Of a stretch of DNA of 64,000 bases, positions 54,151-62,889 are shown in pieces. The stretch spans positions 1 through 64,000 of the forward strand of contig JAJEDJ010000032.1 of the NCBI GenBank assembly GCA_022821545.1, read 5' to 3'. This DNA comes from Caldilineaceae bacterium. Lineage in GTDB: Bacteria > Chloroflexota > Anaerolineae > Caldilineales > Caldilineaceae. The translations under genes and the position numbers were made by a program. Positions within the stretch are counted from its first letter, which is position 1. Each line of letters starts with the position of its first letter. The notes under the pieces are model-generated. The model searched no databases. It saw only the letters and a program-made list of their open reading frames with translations, and was not told the origin of the DNA.

Positions 54151-55022
54151 CTCCTGGAAGCATTGGCGTCTCGCCTGTTGGCCGCCTGCGTCGGGTTGAG
54201 CTGCGCCGCCGCTGGCGTCAGCTCAACGCCGAAAGCCGCTGGGGGCTGGTCATCCTGGCGCTTATCCTGGTGCTCAGCATCTTCGTCCCGCTATTGAGCC
54301 CCAATGACGCCTACGAGTTCGTCGATCTTCCGCTGCAGCCGCCCAGCGCGGCGCTCCCCTTTGGCAGCGATCATCTGGGACGCGATCTGCTCGTGCGCGT
54401 GTTTGCGGCTGCGCGGCTTGACATTGCCCTGGCGATCCTGGGTGTAAGCGTGCCGATCGTAATCGGCACCTTCATTGGCACGCTGGCGGGCACAACGCGC
54501 AACCCTATCGCCGAGACCGTTTGGGACGGCCTTGTCAACGCGCTGACGGCGTTCCCGGAGATCATCCTGGTGCTGGGAATCGTGGCCATGGTGGGCGCGG
54601 ACGTGCGCGGCCTGCTGATCGCGATCTGGATATCGCGCTGGGCCCAGTATGCCCGCATCGCGCGCGCCAAATCACTGGCGCTGCGCGATGCCGAGTTCGT
54701 ACAGGCCGCGCAGGTGCTGGGCTATTCGCAGATGCGTATCCTCGTCCGCCATATCATGCCCAACGTCTTTTCCGAGGCGCTGGCCTATGCTCTCAGCGAC
54801 TTCATCTTCATCATTGTCATCATCGGCGGCCTCTCCTTTCTCGGGCTGGGCGTGAATCCGCCCACGCCGGAGTGGGGCGCGATGCTGGCCGAGGGGCGAC
54901 TCTATCTGCGGACCGAGCCGTGGCTGATCCTGTTCCCCGGCTTTTTCCTTTCATTGACGGCCATCGGCGTGGCCCTGCTTGCGCGGGGCTTGGAACGGAT
55001 CAGTAAGGGTGAGGATGAGTGA
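54147..55022 (+). CDS. ABC transporter permease, DppC/OppC type (second set)
   Basis: 291 residues. LPFGSDHLGRDLLVRVFAAA, the EAA loop EFVQAAQVLGYSQMRILVRH, and LSFLGLGVNPPTPEWGAMLA are the DppC hallmarks. It starts in a four-base overlap with the preceding permease and overlaps the following ATPase by eight bases, so translation is coupled. Unlike the first importer, permease and ATPase are separate genes here. Confidence 0.93.
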   Translation: MTPGSIGVSPVGRLRRVELRRRWRQLNAESRWGLVILALILVLSIFVPLLSPNDAYEFVDLPLQPPSAALPFGSDHLGRDLLVRVFAAARLDIALAILGVSVPIVIGTFIGTLAGTTRNPIAETVWDGLVNALTAFPEIILVLGIVAMVGADVRGLLIAIWISRWAQYARIARAKSLALRDAEFVQAAQVLGYSQMRILVRHIMPNVFSEALAYALSDFIFIIVIIGGLSFLGLGVNPPTPEWGAMLAEGRLYLRTEPWLILFPGFFLSLTAIGVALLARGLERISKGEDE

Positions 55023-56013
55023 AATAAAGCCTCTACTGGAAGTCAAGGATCTTTGCATCAGTTTTCGCAAGGGAGGCGGCAGAAAGCTCCCTGTGGTCGA
55101 CGCTGCCAACCTCAGTCTGAACCGGCGGAAGGCGGTCGGCATCGTCGGCGAATCCGGCTCCGGCAAAACGATGTTGTGCCGGGCACTGATCGGCACGCTC
55201 CCGCGTCACGGCGCCGGGATCGTTTCGGGCACAGTTCGCTTTGACGGGCAGGAGCTGGCCGGCGCGCCTGAGCGCGTCTGGCGCGGCATTCGCGGCCGCG
55301 AGATCGGCTACATTCCGCAAAGCTCGCTGGCCGGACTCAACCCTGTGCTGACCGTCGAGACCCAACTGGTTGAGTCGATCACGGCGGCGGGGTCGCTCAG
55401 CCGGCAGCAGGCCAGGCAGGAGGCGGTTGCGCTGCTCGAACAGGTGCAGATCCCCAGAGCGCAACAGGTGCTCCAGGCCCGGTCGCACCAGCTTTCCGGA
55501 GGTATGCGCCAGCGGGTCATGATCGCAGCAGCCATCGCCCAGGCGCCCAAACTACTGATCGCGGACGAGCCCACCACGGCCCTTGACGTAACAATCCAGC
55601 GCGAGATTCTGAGCCTGATCACCCAGCTGCGCCAGGAGCTGAACATGGCCTTGATCCTGGTCTCCCATGATCTGGCGGTAATTGAGGAGTCCTGCGACGA
55701 CGTAATGGTCATGTACGCGGGCGCTTCGGTCGAGGCCGGCCCGGTGGCGGCGCTGTCGAATGCGCCCCGCCACCCCTACACAAGGGCCCTGCGCGTCTCC
55801 CGCGTCGACCGGGCGGCGCCGGGGCAGGACCTGGAGGCGATCCCCGGTGATGCCGCGTCGGTTGGCTCGTGGCCGGCGGGATGCCGTTTCTGGCCGCGCT
55901 GTGCGCTGGCCGACGAGGACTGCCGGCGCGATCCCCAGCCGGCGCTTATGCCGGCTGCACAACAGCTTTCCGCCTGCATTCACGCCGAACGCTTGTCGGA
56001 ATTGGAACAGTAA
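55015..56013 (+). CDS. ABC transporter ATPase, DppD type (second set)
   Basis: 332 residues from ATG 55015. Walker [22 protein letters not shown]-loop IPQSSLAGLNPVLTVET, signature [20 protein letters not shown], Walker [20 protein letters not shown], and the tail CRFWPRCALADEDC. GAGG precedes the ATG inside the previous gene. It supplies ATP hydrolysis together with the next gene. Confidence 0.93.
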   Translation: MSEIKPLLEVKDLCISFRKGGGRKLPVVDAANLSLNRRKAVGIVGESGSGKTMLCRALIGTLPRHGAGIVSGTVRFDGQELAGAPERVWRGIRGREIGYIPQSSLAGLNPVLTVETQLVESITAAGSLSRQQARQEAVALLEQVQIPRAQQVLQARSHQLSGGMRQRVMIAAAIAQAPKLLIADEPTTALDVTIQREILSLITQLRQELNMALILVSHDLAVIEESCDDVMVMYAGASVEAGPVAALSNAPRHPYTRALRVSRVDRAAPGQDLEAIPGDAASVGSWPAGCRFWPRCALADEDCRRDPQPALMPAAQQLSACIHAERLSELEQ

Positions 56014-56023
56014 GAGATCGGAT

Positions 56024-56845
56024 ATGGCTGCCCTTACCGCTCACGCCGGGGAGAAGCTGCAAGAGAACGCCGCGGACGGTCCCCTATTGGAGGGGAAGGA
56101 TATCTCTGTTACGTTCGGCCGCGGCACAGAGGCGTTCGACGCCGTGCGCGCGGCCAGCGTCACCCTCTATGGCGGCGAGGCAGTGGGCATTGTCGGCGAG
56201 AGCGGGAGCGGGAAAACGACGCTGGCGCGAGTTCTGGTCGGACTGCAAAGGCCCAGCGCGGGCGAAGTCTGGTTGGAGGGTGAACGGCTCTACAGCGCGG
56301 CGGCCGAGCGGCGCCTGCCGCGGAGCGAGCGCTGGAAGACCCAGATGATCTTCCAGGACCCTTACTCATCGCTCAACCCGCGCATGAGGGTCTGGCAGGC
56401 GGTAGCGGAGGCGGTGCAGGTGTGGCACAATTTGCCGAGAGCGGCGGCCAGGGTGGAGGCCCTGCGGCTGCTGCATACCATGGGCATCAGCGACGACCAG
56501 GCCCGGCAGTTCCCTAAATCATTATCAGGGGGACAGCGTCAGCGGGTGAGCGTGGCGCGGGCCCTGGCCCCCGGCCCGAAGGTGCTTATCGCCGACGAGC
56601 CAACCTCCTCTATCGACCAGTCGGCGCAGGCGCAACTGTTGAACTTGCTGCGCCACCTCCAATCGGAGCGGGGACTGGCGATCATTTTCATTTCGCACGA
56701 CCTGGGCCTGGTGCGCTATCTGACCTCACGCGTCTACGTGATGCAGAAGGGCGATATCGTGGAGGCGGGGGAAACCCAAGCCGTTATGGAGCAGCCGCAA
56801 CATTCTTACACCCAACTGCTTATCAACTCGATTCCGGGACGTTGA
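56024..56845 (+). CDS. ABC transporter ATPase, DppF type (second set)
   Basis: 273 residues from ATG 56024, 10 bases after the preceding stop. Walker [22 protein letters not shown]-loop MIFQDPYSSLNPRMRV, signature SLSGGQRQRVSVARALAPGP, and Walker B VLIADEPTSSIDQSAQAQL, with Ser-Ile in place of the usual A-L-D. It ends shortly after the H-loop and lacks the usual Cys-containing oligopeptide tail, so it is shorter than its counterpart at 48530. Confidence 0.92.
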   Translation: MAALTAHAGEKLQENAADGPLLEGKDISVTFGRGTEAFDAVRAASVTLYGGEAVGIVGESGSGKTTLARVLVGLQRPSAGEVWLEGERLYSAAAERRLPRSERWKTQMIFQDPYSSLNPRMRVWQAVAEAVQVWHNLPRAAARVEALRLLHTMGISDDQARQFPKSLSGGQRQRVSVARALAPGPKVLIADEPTSSIDQSAQAQLLNLLRHLQSERGLAIIFISHDLGLVRYLTSRVYVMQKGDIVEAGETQAVMEQPQHSYTQLLINSIPGR

Positions 56846-56902
56846 AACGGTAATGGCCCGTGGCAAATGCAACTGCTTGCCACAGGGTGATAAGGAGGAT
56901 CT

Positions 56903-58135
56903 ATGGCTATTAACAGCGATTCCTCGCTTGATCAACTTCTGATCTCGCCCGATATATTCAGCGACCCGTACCCCATCTACCATCAACTGCGCGAAGAGAG
57001 TCCGGTCCACTGGAGCGATGTCTGGGGTTGTTGGGTGCTGACGCGCTACGCCGACGTAGTTGCGGTACTGCGCGATTACCGCCGTTATACCAACGTGGGG
57101 CGCATCGCCGCGTTTCTGGATCAACTTCCGGTGAGCGTGCGCGCGCAGATTCGCCCGCTCTACGACAACTTCACGGTCGGGATGCCGAACACCGACCCGC
57201 CAGAGCATACGCGGGTGCGCGGGCTGGTGAACACGGCCTTTACCGCACGCGTCGTTGAGGGTATGCGGCCGCGGGTGCAGGAGATCGTGGACAGCCTGCT
57301 CGATCAGGCGGAGGGCGGCGGCGAGATAGAGGTGATCGGAAGTTTCGCCTACCCGCTGCCGGCGATCGTGATAGCTGAGACGCTGGGCGTACCGGCGGAG
57401 GATCGGGACCAGTTCAAAGAGTGGTCGGACGACATCGTCGCCTTTCATGGCACCGGGCGCCCTCATATCGAGACGATCATGAAGAGCACGGACGCGCTGC
57501 TTGAAACAAGGGCGTGGCTCCTGCGGCTGATCGAGGCGCGGCGGAAACAGCCGCAGGATGACCTGATCAGCGCGCTGGTGGCTGCGGAGGAGCGGGGCGA
57601 CATGCTGAGCGAGACCGAGCTGGTCGCCACCTGCATCACGTTGCTGACGGCCGGTCATGAGACGACCACCGGACTGATCGGGAATGGGCTACTGGCGTTG
57701 CTGCGCCATCCGGATCAGTTGCGCAAGCTGCGGGAGGACCCTGCCCTGATCGGAACAGCGGTGGAGGAATTTCTGCGCTTCGACACCTCATTCCTGCGCG
57801 CCTGGCGTCTAACCGCAGAAGATGTCGAGATCGGTGGAAAGCGGATTCCCAAGGGGCAGACTCTTTCACTGATGCTGGGGGCGGCAAACAGGGATCCGGC
57901 CCAATTCGATCATCCCGACCGGCTGGATATCACGCGCGAGCCGAACCTGCACACATCTTTCGGCTGGGGCATCCACTTCTGCGCCGGCGCGCCGCTCGCC
58001 CGCCGCGAGGCCGAAATTGCGTTCACCACCCTGCTGCGCCGCTTTCCACATATGAAACTGGACGAGGAAGGTGTCGAATGGCAGCAGAATAACACATTTC
58101 ACAATCTGAAGAGCTTGCCGGTCATTTTGCAGTAA
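56903..58135 (+). CDS. Cytochrome P450
   Basis: 410 residues. Class I-type bacterial P450, soluble. The I-helix oxygen-activation motif is LLTAGHETTTGLIGNGL, and the E-x-x-R region lies in TAVEEFLRFDTSFLRAWRLT. The heme loop FGWGIHFCAGAPLARREAEI carries the thiolate Cys. AAGGAGG precedes the ATG. It inserts oxygen into an organic substrate and needs a ferredoxin and reductase, neither of which is adjacent. It lies after the second importer and before a VOC gene, so a role in oxidising the imported compound is plausible. Confidence 0.95.
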   Translation: MAINSDSSLDQLLISPDIFSDPYPIYHQLREESPVHWSDVWGCWVLTRYADVVAVLRDYRRYTNVGRIAAFLDQLPVSVRAQIRPLYDNFTVGMPNTDPPEHTRVRGLVNTAFTARVVEGMRPRVQEIVDSLLDQAEGGGEIEVIGSFAYPLPAIVIAETLGVPAEDRDQFKEWSDDIVAFHGTGRPHIETIMKSTDALLETRAWLLRLIEARRKQPQDDLISALVAAEERGDMLSETELVATCITLLTAGHETTTGLIGNGLLALLRHPDQLRKLREDPALIGTAVEEFLRFDTSFLRAWRLTAEDVEIGGKRIPKGQTLSLMLGAANRDPAQFDHPDRLDITREPNLHTSFGWGIHFCAGAPLARREAEIAFTTLLRRFPHMKLDEEGVEWQQNNTFHNLKSLPVILQ

Positions 58136-58162
58136 ACGAGTGTCCTTGAGGAGGATGAAACG

Positions 58163-58549
58163 ATGTTCAAAATCATAGACAACCATGTTTCAGTGGATGT
58201 CGCTGATCTGGAGGCAACGCGAAGCTACCTGGAAGAACATTGCGGCCTGAACAAGCTCAGAGAGGTCAACCGGCCAGGGCTGACGATTGCCTGGTATCCC
58301 GGCCTGGAGCTGTGGCAGGCGACCGAGGACGCGACGCCCGGCATTGTCAAGCATGTCGCCTGGCAGGTTGATGACATCGACGCCGCGGTCGCCGATCTGA
58401 AGGCAACGGGGGTTACTTTTGACACAGAGGAGATCCAGCAGATCGACGTAGACGTGGTGGACACCGGCGAGACTGTGCGCTACATTTTTTTCTCAACGCC
58501 GGTCGGATTGCAAGGCGAACTTTATGAAGTCAAACCGCCGCGCGACTGA
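58163..58549 (+). CDS. VOC-family protein
   Basis: 128 residues. Single VOC module: MFKIIDNHVSVDVADLEATR, YLEEHCGLNKL, HVAWQVDDIDAAVADLKATG and FFSTPVGLQGELYEVKPP. The His early in the first strand, the His in HVAW and the Glu near the end fit a metal site as in glyoxalase/dioxygenase-type members. GAGGAGG precedes the ATG. It lies 27 bases after the P450 and is likely co-transcribed with it. Confidence 0.88.
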   Translation: MFKIIDNHVSVDVADLEATRSYLEEHCGLNKLREVNRPGLTIAWYPGLELWQATEDATPGIVKHVAWQVDDIDAAVADLKATGVTFDTEEIQQIDVDVVDTGETVRYIFFSTPVGLQGELYEVKPPRD

Positions 58550-58614
58550 GCCTCATTGGCCGCTAACCGGCGGCCAGACACACATCACTGGCCGCTGGCC
58601 ACAAAGGAAATGAC

Positions 58615-59661
58615 ATGATAACAAAAACCGCGGATGAGCTTCATTCCCTGGTCAAACGGATCCTGCTGGCCGCCGGCGCGGACGAGCGCAACGCCGAGGA
58701 GGTGGCCCAACACCTGGTGCTGTCCAACCTCAGCGGCGTGGACACGCACGGCATCTGGCCCTTGCCGATCTACGTGGCCGGCATACAGGCCGACGAGATC
58801 TTTCCCGCGGCCAAGCCGGCGATCCTGCAGGAGACTGCCACCAGCGCACTAGTAACCGGCAACTGGACTTTCGGCCACGTCGCCGCCAAATTTGCGATGG
58901 AGCTGGCGATCAGCAAGGCCAAAACGCAGAACGTGGCGGTGGTCGGCATGGTGCAGTTGCACCACATCGGCCGGCTGGGCCACTACGTGGAGATGGCGGC
59001 CGCCGACAATATGATCGGCATGGTATGGGCCGGGGGATACGGTGAAGTCACGCCCGCAACAGTCCCCTACGGCGGCAAGAGCCGCGTACTGCACACCAAC
59101 CCGATCTCGGTCGGGCTGCCGGCCGGCGAAGAGTCGACGATGATGTTCGACTGGGCCACCACCGCCCTCTCCGGCGTCAAAGTCGACAATGCCTACCATC
59201 GCGGCGAACAACTCCCCCCGAACAGCATCGTTGACAAGGATGGCGTCCCAACCACCAATCCGGACGACTTTTTCGCGGGCGGCGGGCACCTGCCGTTCGG
59301 CGCGCACAAAGGCTATACCCTGATGATGGCCGCCGAGTACCTGGGGCGGATCTTCACCGGCGCGGACAGCTACGTGGAAGCGGGGCGGGCCGGCGCCATC
59401 ATGCTCCACCAGGGTGTCACGATGATAGCGATCAAGGCGGACCTGTTCCAGCCCTTCGCCGAATATGCCGAACGTGCGGACGAGATGGAGCGGCGTGTGC
59501 GTGCGGTGCCGCCGGCGCCGGGATTCGATGAGGTGCTGGCGCCGGGCGATATGGAGGCGCGCACGCGGGAACAGAGACGGCGTGAGGGCATTCCAATCGC
59601 CGATGATATCTGGCAGTCCTTCACCGAGGCAGCCGCATCGGTGGGTGTGGAAATCGCGTAA
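58615..59661 (+). CDS. Ldh-family (malate/L-sulfolactate/ureidoglycolate-type) dehydrogenase
   Basis: 348 residues. Members of this NAD(P)-dependent family oxidise 2-hydroxyacids. Visible: NAEEVAQHLVLSNLSGVDTH with the catalytic-site GVDTHG start, VAVVGMVQLHHIGRLGHYVE, TVPYGGKSRVLHTNPISVGL and FFAGGGHLPFGAHKGYTLMM. The N-P-I and P-F-G-x-H-K-G motifs are diagnostic. The exact substrate is unknown. AAAGGAAATGAC precedes the ATG. A palindromic element (59671-59776) follows its stop. Confidence 0.92.
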   Translation: MITKTADELHSLVKRILLAAGADERNAEEVAQHLVLSNLSGVDTHGIWPLPIYVAGIQADEIFPAAKPAILQETATSALVTGNWTFGHVAAKFAMELAISKAKTQNVAVVGMVQLHHIGRLGHYVEMAAADNMIGMVWAGGYGEVTPATVPYGGKSRVLHTNPISVGLPAGEESTMMFDWATTALSGVKVDNAYHRGEQLPPNSIVDKDGVPTTNPDDFFAGGGHLPFGAHKGYTLMMAAEYLGRIFTGADSYVEAGRAGAIMLHQGVTMIAIKADLFQPFAEYAERADEMERRVRAVPPAPGFDEVLAPGDMEARTREQRRREGIPIADDIWQSFTEAAASVGVEIA

Positions 59662-59670
59662 ATTCAGATG

Positions 59671-59776
59671 GCGCAAAACTGCGCTGCGCAAAGCAGTGTT
59701 CAGGCATTGCCATGCGGCAATAGCGGCAGCGGCAATGGCTGCGCATGAGGCAAAGCGATGCGCAGCAGTTTTGCGC
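59671..59776. mobile_element. Palindromic MITE-like element, copy 1
   Basis: About 106 bases with perfect 12-base terminal inverted repeats, GCGCAAAACTGC (59671-59682) and GCAGTTTTGCGC (59765-59776). The inside is also largely self-complementary. A second copy, matching its reverse complement, is at 61588-61701. The pair flanks the RraA and sugar-permease genes. No transposase is encoded. Confidence 0.7.
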
Positions 59777-59791
59777 ATAAAGGAGATCACA

Positions 59792-60487
59792 ATGACGAAC
59801 CCGCAACTCTCAGCCGAAACCATCGCGGCGCTCCGCCGGATCGACAGCGCCACGATCGCCAATGCCATCGAACATTTCGAGGTGCGCGATCCGGTCACCG
59901 GCTATGCTTCCCTGGAACTACAATGTCAGTTCCCCGAGCAGGGGCCGATGGTCGGATTCGCGGTGACCGCCACGCAAGACACAACCAGCGCCGGCGACGA
60001 CAGGCCCAATCGCCTGCACGACGTCCTGGACATGGTCGCCGCCGCGCCCAAACCGGCCGTCCTGGCCGTCCAGTACACGGGCGGGGACCGCATGCGCAGC
60101 TGTCTGGCCGGCGATATGTTCTGCTCTGCGCTGCAGAAGCTGGGCGGGGTCGGCATTGTGACCGATCTGGGGAGCCGGGACTTTCAGGGCATCGCGCAGC
60201 GCGCGCCGGGGTTCCAGCTCTTCTGCGCCGGCGCTGTGGTCTCGCACGGATACGGCGCCTATACCAATACGGGCACAACAATTTCGATTTACGGGCTGAC
60301 AATTCAGCCCGGCGACCTGTTGCACGGGGACGCCAACGGTGTCGTCTCAATTCCTCTCTCTATCGCCGAAGAGGTCGTCGAACAGGCGCAACGCGTCCTG
60401 GAGGTGGAGCGATCCTACTTTGATTTCCTTGCCAGCGACGAGTACAGCTACGAGGGGTTGAAGAAACGCATGGGGCGCGACGAATAG
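59792..60487 (+). CDS. RraA-like protein (4-hydroxy-4-methyl-2-oxoglutarate aldolase family)
   Basis: 231 residues from ATG 59792, with AAAGGAG upstream. RraA/HMG-aldolase fold: IDSATIANAIEHFEVRDPVT, SCLAGDMFCSALQKLGGVGI, VTDLGSRDFQGIAQRAPGFQ with the R-D pair that binds metal and substrate, and GDLLHGDANGVVSIPLSIAE. Such proteins cleave 4-hydroxy-2-oxo acids or decarboxylate oxaloacetate. It lies between the Ldh-family dehydrogenase and a ribose-type importer, suggesting hydroxyacid or sugar-acid breakdown. The palindromic element ends 15 bases before its ATG. Confidence 0.9.
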   Translation: MTNPQLSAETIAALRRIDSATIANAIEHFEVRDPVTGYASLELQCQFPEQGPMVGFAVTATQDTTSAGDDRPNRLHDVLDMVAAAPKPAVLAVQYTGGDRMRSCLAGDMFCSALQKLGGVGIVTDLGSRDFQGIAQRAPGFQLFCAGAVVSHGYGAYTNTGTTISIYGLTIQPGDLLHGDANGVVSIPLSIAEEVVEQAQRVLEVERSYFDFLASDEYSYEGLKKRMGRDE

Positions 60488-60544
60488 CGGCCCGTCCGCC
60501 CGCATCTCCGGTTACATTTGAGCAGGACCCAGAGGAGAGTCCAG

Positions 60545-61561
60545 ATGACGGCGAACCAGACGCCGACTACACGCGGTGAATCGGCGCGCGCCCGCGTCCG
60601 GGAACTGATGGCGCACCGTGAGTCCGGCGTATTCCTGGCCCTGGTGATCTTCTTTGTGGTCATGTACACGGTTTCCCCGATATTTCGGAGGCCCTTCAAC
60701 CTGACCACGATTCTCAGGCAGATTTCGGTCACATCGATCGTGGCGATGGGCCAGACACTGGTGATCGTATCGGGCGCGTTCGATCTGTCGCAGGGATCGA
60801 TAGCCGGCCTAGCCGCGATGGTCACGGCCAAACTGTGGAAAAACGCAGGTCTTGATCCGCCCATCGCCATTATCGGGGGGTTGGGGGTCGGCGTACTGTG
60901 CGGCTTTCTCAACGGCGTCTTGGCGGCTCGCTTTCGCCTTCATCCGATTGTGATGACGCTTGCCACCGGCGCGGTCTTTCTCGGAGTCAATTTCTATATC
61001 ACACGCGGGGAGTCGATCATCGGCCTGCCCGACGGCCTCACCTGGCTGGGCAGGGGGCTTATCGGCCCCGTGCCGGCTCTGATCGTCCTTATGTTTATCG
61101 TCGCCTTTCTCATGCACATCTTGTTGACGCGGACACTCTTCGGTCTGCGCGTGCGCATGATCGGCGGCAACTTGAAAGCCAGTCAGGATGTGGGCATGAA
61201 TGTCGAACGCATCCGCGTCGGCATCTTCACCCTCAGCGGCTTTCTTTCGGCGTTGGGCGGGATCGTCCTGCTGGGCCGGGTGGGCAATGCGCTGCCGCAG
61301 ATCGGCCAGGGGCTGCTCTTCCCGGTGGTCACGGCCGCGATCGTGGGGGGCACGCTGTTGACCGGCGGCGTTGGCTCGATGGCGGGCACGTTAATCGGCG
61401 CCGCCATCATGGGGATTGCCCGCAATTCTCTCGTCGTCCTGCAGCTGAACATCTATCTGCAGGATATCGTGCAGGGCTTGTTGGTGGTGTTGGCCCTGCT
61501 GATCGACCAGTTCCGGCGAGGAGAATTAAACTGGCGCATCATTTTGGGCCGCGATCGTTGA
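60545..61561 (+). CDS. Sugar ABC transporter permease (RbsC type)
   Basis: 338 residues from ATG 60545, with AGAGGAGAG upstream. Ribose/xylose-type permease: FNLTTILRQISVTSIVAMGQ, TLVIVSGAFDLSQGSIAGLA, GFLNGVLAARFRLHPIVMTL, FGLRVRMIGGNLKASQDVGM and GTLLTGGVGSMAGTLIGAAI. Eight to ten membrane segments. It works with the binding protein at 61800 and the ATPase at 62890. The second palindromic element follows its stop. Confidence 0.93.
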   Translation: MTANQTPTTRGESARARVRELMAHRESGVFLALVIFFVVMYTVSPIFRRPFNLTTILRQISVTSIVAMGQTLVIVSGAFDLSQGSIAGLAAMVTAKLWKNAGLDPPIAIIGGLGVGVLCGFLNGVLAARFRLHPIVMTLATGAVFLGVNFYITRGESIIGLPDGLTWLGRGLIGPVPALIVLMFIVAFLMHILLTRTLFGLRVRMIGGNLKASQDVGMNVERIRVGIFTLSGFLSALGGIVLLGRVGNALPQIGQGLLFPVVTAAIVGGTLLTGGVGSMAGTLIGAAIMGIARNSLVVLQLNIYLQDIVQGLLVVLALLIDQFRRGELNWRIILGRDR

Positions 61562-61587
61562 CCGGGGCCAAGCCTGGTGTCCGGTAT

Positions 61588-61701
61588 GCGCAAAACTGCT
61601 GTGTATTGCTTTGCCTGATGCACAGCCATTGCGGCTGTCGCGATGCGATTGCCGAATGGCAATGCCCGAACACAGCATAGCGCAGCCGGGTTTGCTGCGC
61701 A
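61588..61701. mobile_element. Palindromic MITE-like element, copy 2
   Basis: Starts with the same GCGCAAAACTGC (61588-61599) and ends near CGGGTTTGCTGCGC. The interior resembles the reverse complement of copy 1 at 59671-59776 with scattered differences (for example ATTGCTTTGCCTGATGC against ATCGCTTTGCCTCATGC). Its right terminal repeat is degraded. Confidence 0.65.
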
Positions 61702-61799
61702 CCGGCGTAAGGAGGTGGCGATAGAAAAAGATCGAAATGCGTACCGAGTCGCACTGCAGGACTGGATAGATTGTCTTTAGGACACAGGAGGAAAAAGTC

Positions 61800-62819
61800 A
61801 TGAAGCGTTTGTTATTCGGTATAGCGTTGATAGTGCTGCTGGCTGTGGGGTTGGCTGCCTGCACCATGCCGGAAACGGTGGTTGTTGAGAGGGAACCGGA
61901 TTGCGGCGACACCGAGCGCTATATCGTCAGCGCGCCGCTGGTGCATCCTTACATTACAGCCTGGCAGGGCGGCGCCGAGTCCGCTGCGGAGGAGCTTGGC
62001 GTGGAAATCGTCTTCCTGGCGCCGGCTGAATATAGCCCTGAGAAACAGTTGGATATGACGGAGTCCGCGCTCTCACTGCCCTGCATCGCCGGCCTCAGCG
62101 TGATGACGGGCGTGCCGGATATCATGGAAGGTATCCTGGCCCAGGCCAAAGAGAGAGGACTTGGCACCACCCAGAATGCCTCCTGCTCCGAGGCGGTCAA
62201 TGCCGACGTCTGCATGGCGACCGACTTCTACACGGCCGGCGCGACTGTAGCCGAACGGCTGGTTGAACTAATGGGCGGCGAAGGCAATGTGGTGGTTGCC
62301 TTTGGCGAGCCTGGCAATGTGGTCGATAAGGACCGCCAAGCCGGGCTTGAGGACTACTTCGCCGAACATGCGCCGGACATCAAAGTGATCGGCGTGCTGA
62401 TCGACTGCGACAACCCGGAGGGCACGGTCCGCTGCGCGGAAGAGGCCCTGGTCACCTATCCTGAAATGGATGCCTACTACTCGCTCGGCAACCTGAATTC
62501 GGTAGGCGCGACGGTGGCCTTCCCCGACGCTGGCCGCGACGATGTTATCGTTACGGGCGTGGACGACGCGCCGGAGATCGTCGAAGGCATCCGCAATGGA
62601 ACCGTCTCCTTCACCTACGTTCAGCAGCCTTATGGTCAGGGTTACCTGGCGGTCTACATTCCGTGGATGATAAAGCACCAGGGCGTGCAGGCTACCACCC
62701 AGTATCTTGACACCCGCATCACGCTTGTCGACCAGTCCAACATCGACAGCTACCAGGATACGATGAAGCAGAATTTCCTGGAGATCAAGGAGATAGTCGA
62801 AACGGAGATTATGCAGTAA
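61800..62819 (+). CDS. Sugar ABC transporter substrate-binding lipoprotein
   Basis: 339 residues with signal peptide and lipobox GLAACT. Periplasmic-binding-protein type I fold (RbsB-like): YIVSAPLVHPYITAWQGGAE, ATDFYTAGATVAERLVELMG, YSLGNLNSVGATVAFPDAGR, and TGVDDAPEIVEGIRNGTVSF. CACAGGAGGA precedes the ATG. It delivers a sugar or sugar-like ligand to the permease at 60545. Several Cys residues in the mature part (for example PDCGD, NASCSEA, VCMATD) could form disulfides. Confidence 0.92.
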   Translation: MKRLLFGIALIVLLAVGLAACTMPETVVVEREPDCGDTERYIVSAPLVHPYITAWQGGAESAAEELGVEIVFLAPAEYSPEKQLDMTESALSLPCIAGLSVMTGVPDIMEGILAQAKERGLGTTQNASCSEAVNADVCMATDFYTAGATVAERLVELMGGEGNVVVAFGEPGNVVDKDRQAGLEDYFAEHAPDIKVIGVLIDCDNPEGTVRCAEEALVTYPEMDAYYSLGNLNSVGATVAFPDAGRDDVIVTGVDDAPEIVEGIRNGTVSFTYVQQPYGQGYLAVYIPWMIKHQGVQATTQYLDTRITLVDQSNIDSYQDTMKQNFLEIKEIVETEIMQ

Positions 62820-62836
62820 GGGAAGTAAGGAATCTC

Positions 62837-62868
62837 GAGGAGTGGGAAGATTTCTCTTCTCACTCCTC
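62837..62868. repeat. Intergenic hairpin repeat (GAGGAGTGAGAAG family)
   Basis: GAGGAGTGGGAAGA (62837-62850), loop TTTC, TCTTCTCACTCCTC (62855-62868): a 14-base stem with one mismatch. It lies between the binding-protein and ATPase genes and could modulate their relative expression. Confidence 0.7.
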
Positions 62869-62889
62869 AAAGCAACTGTGAGTATACCC

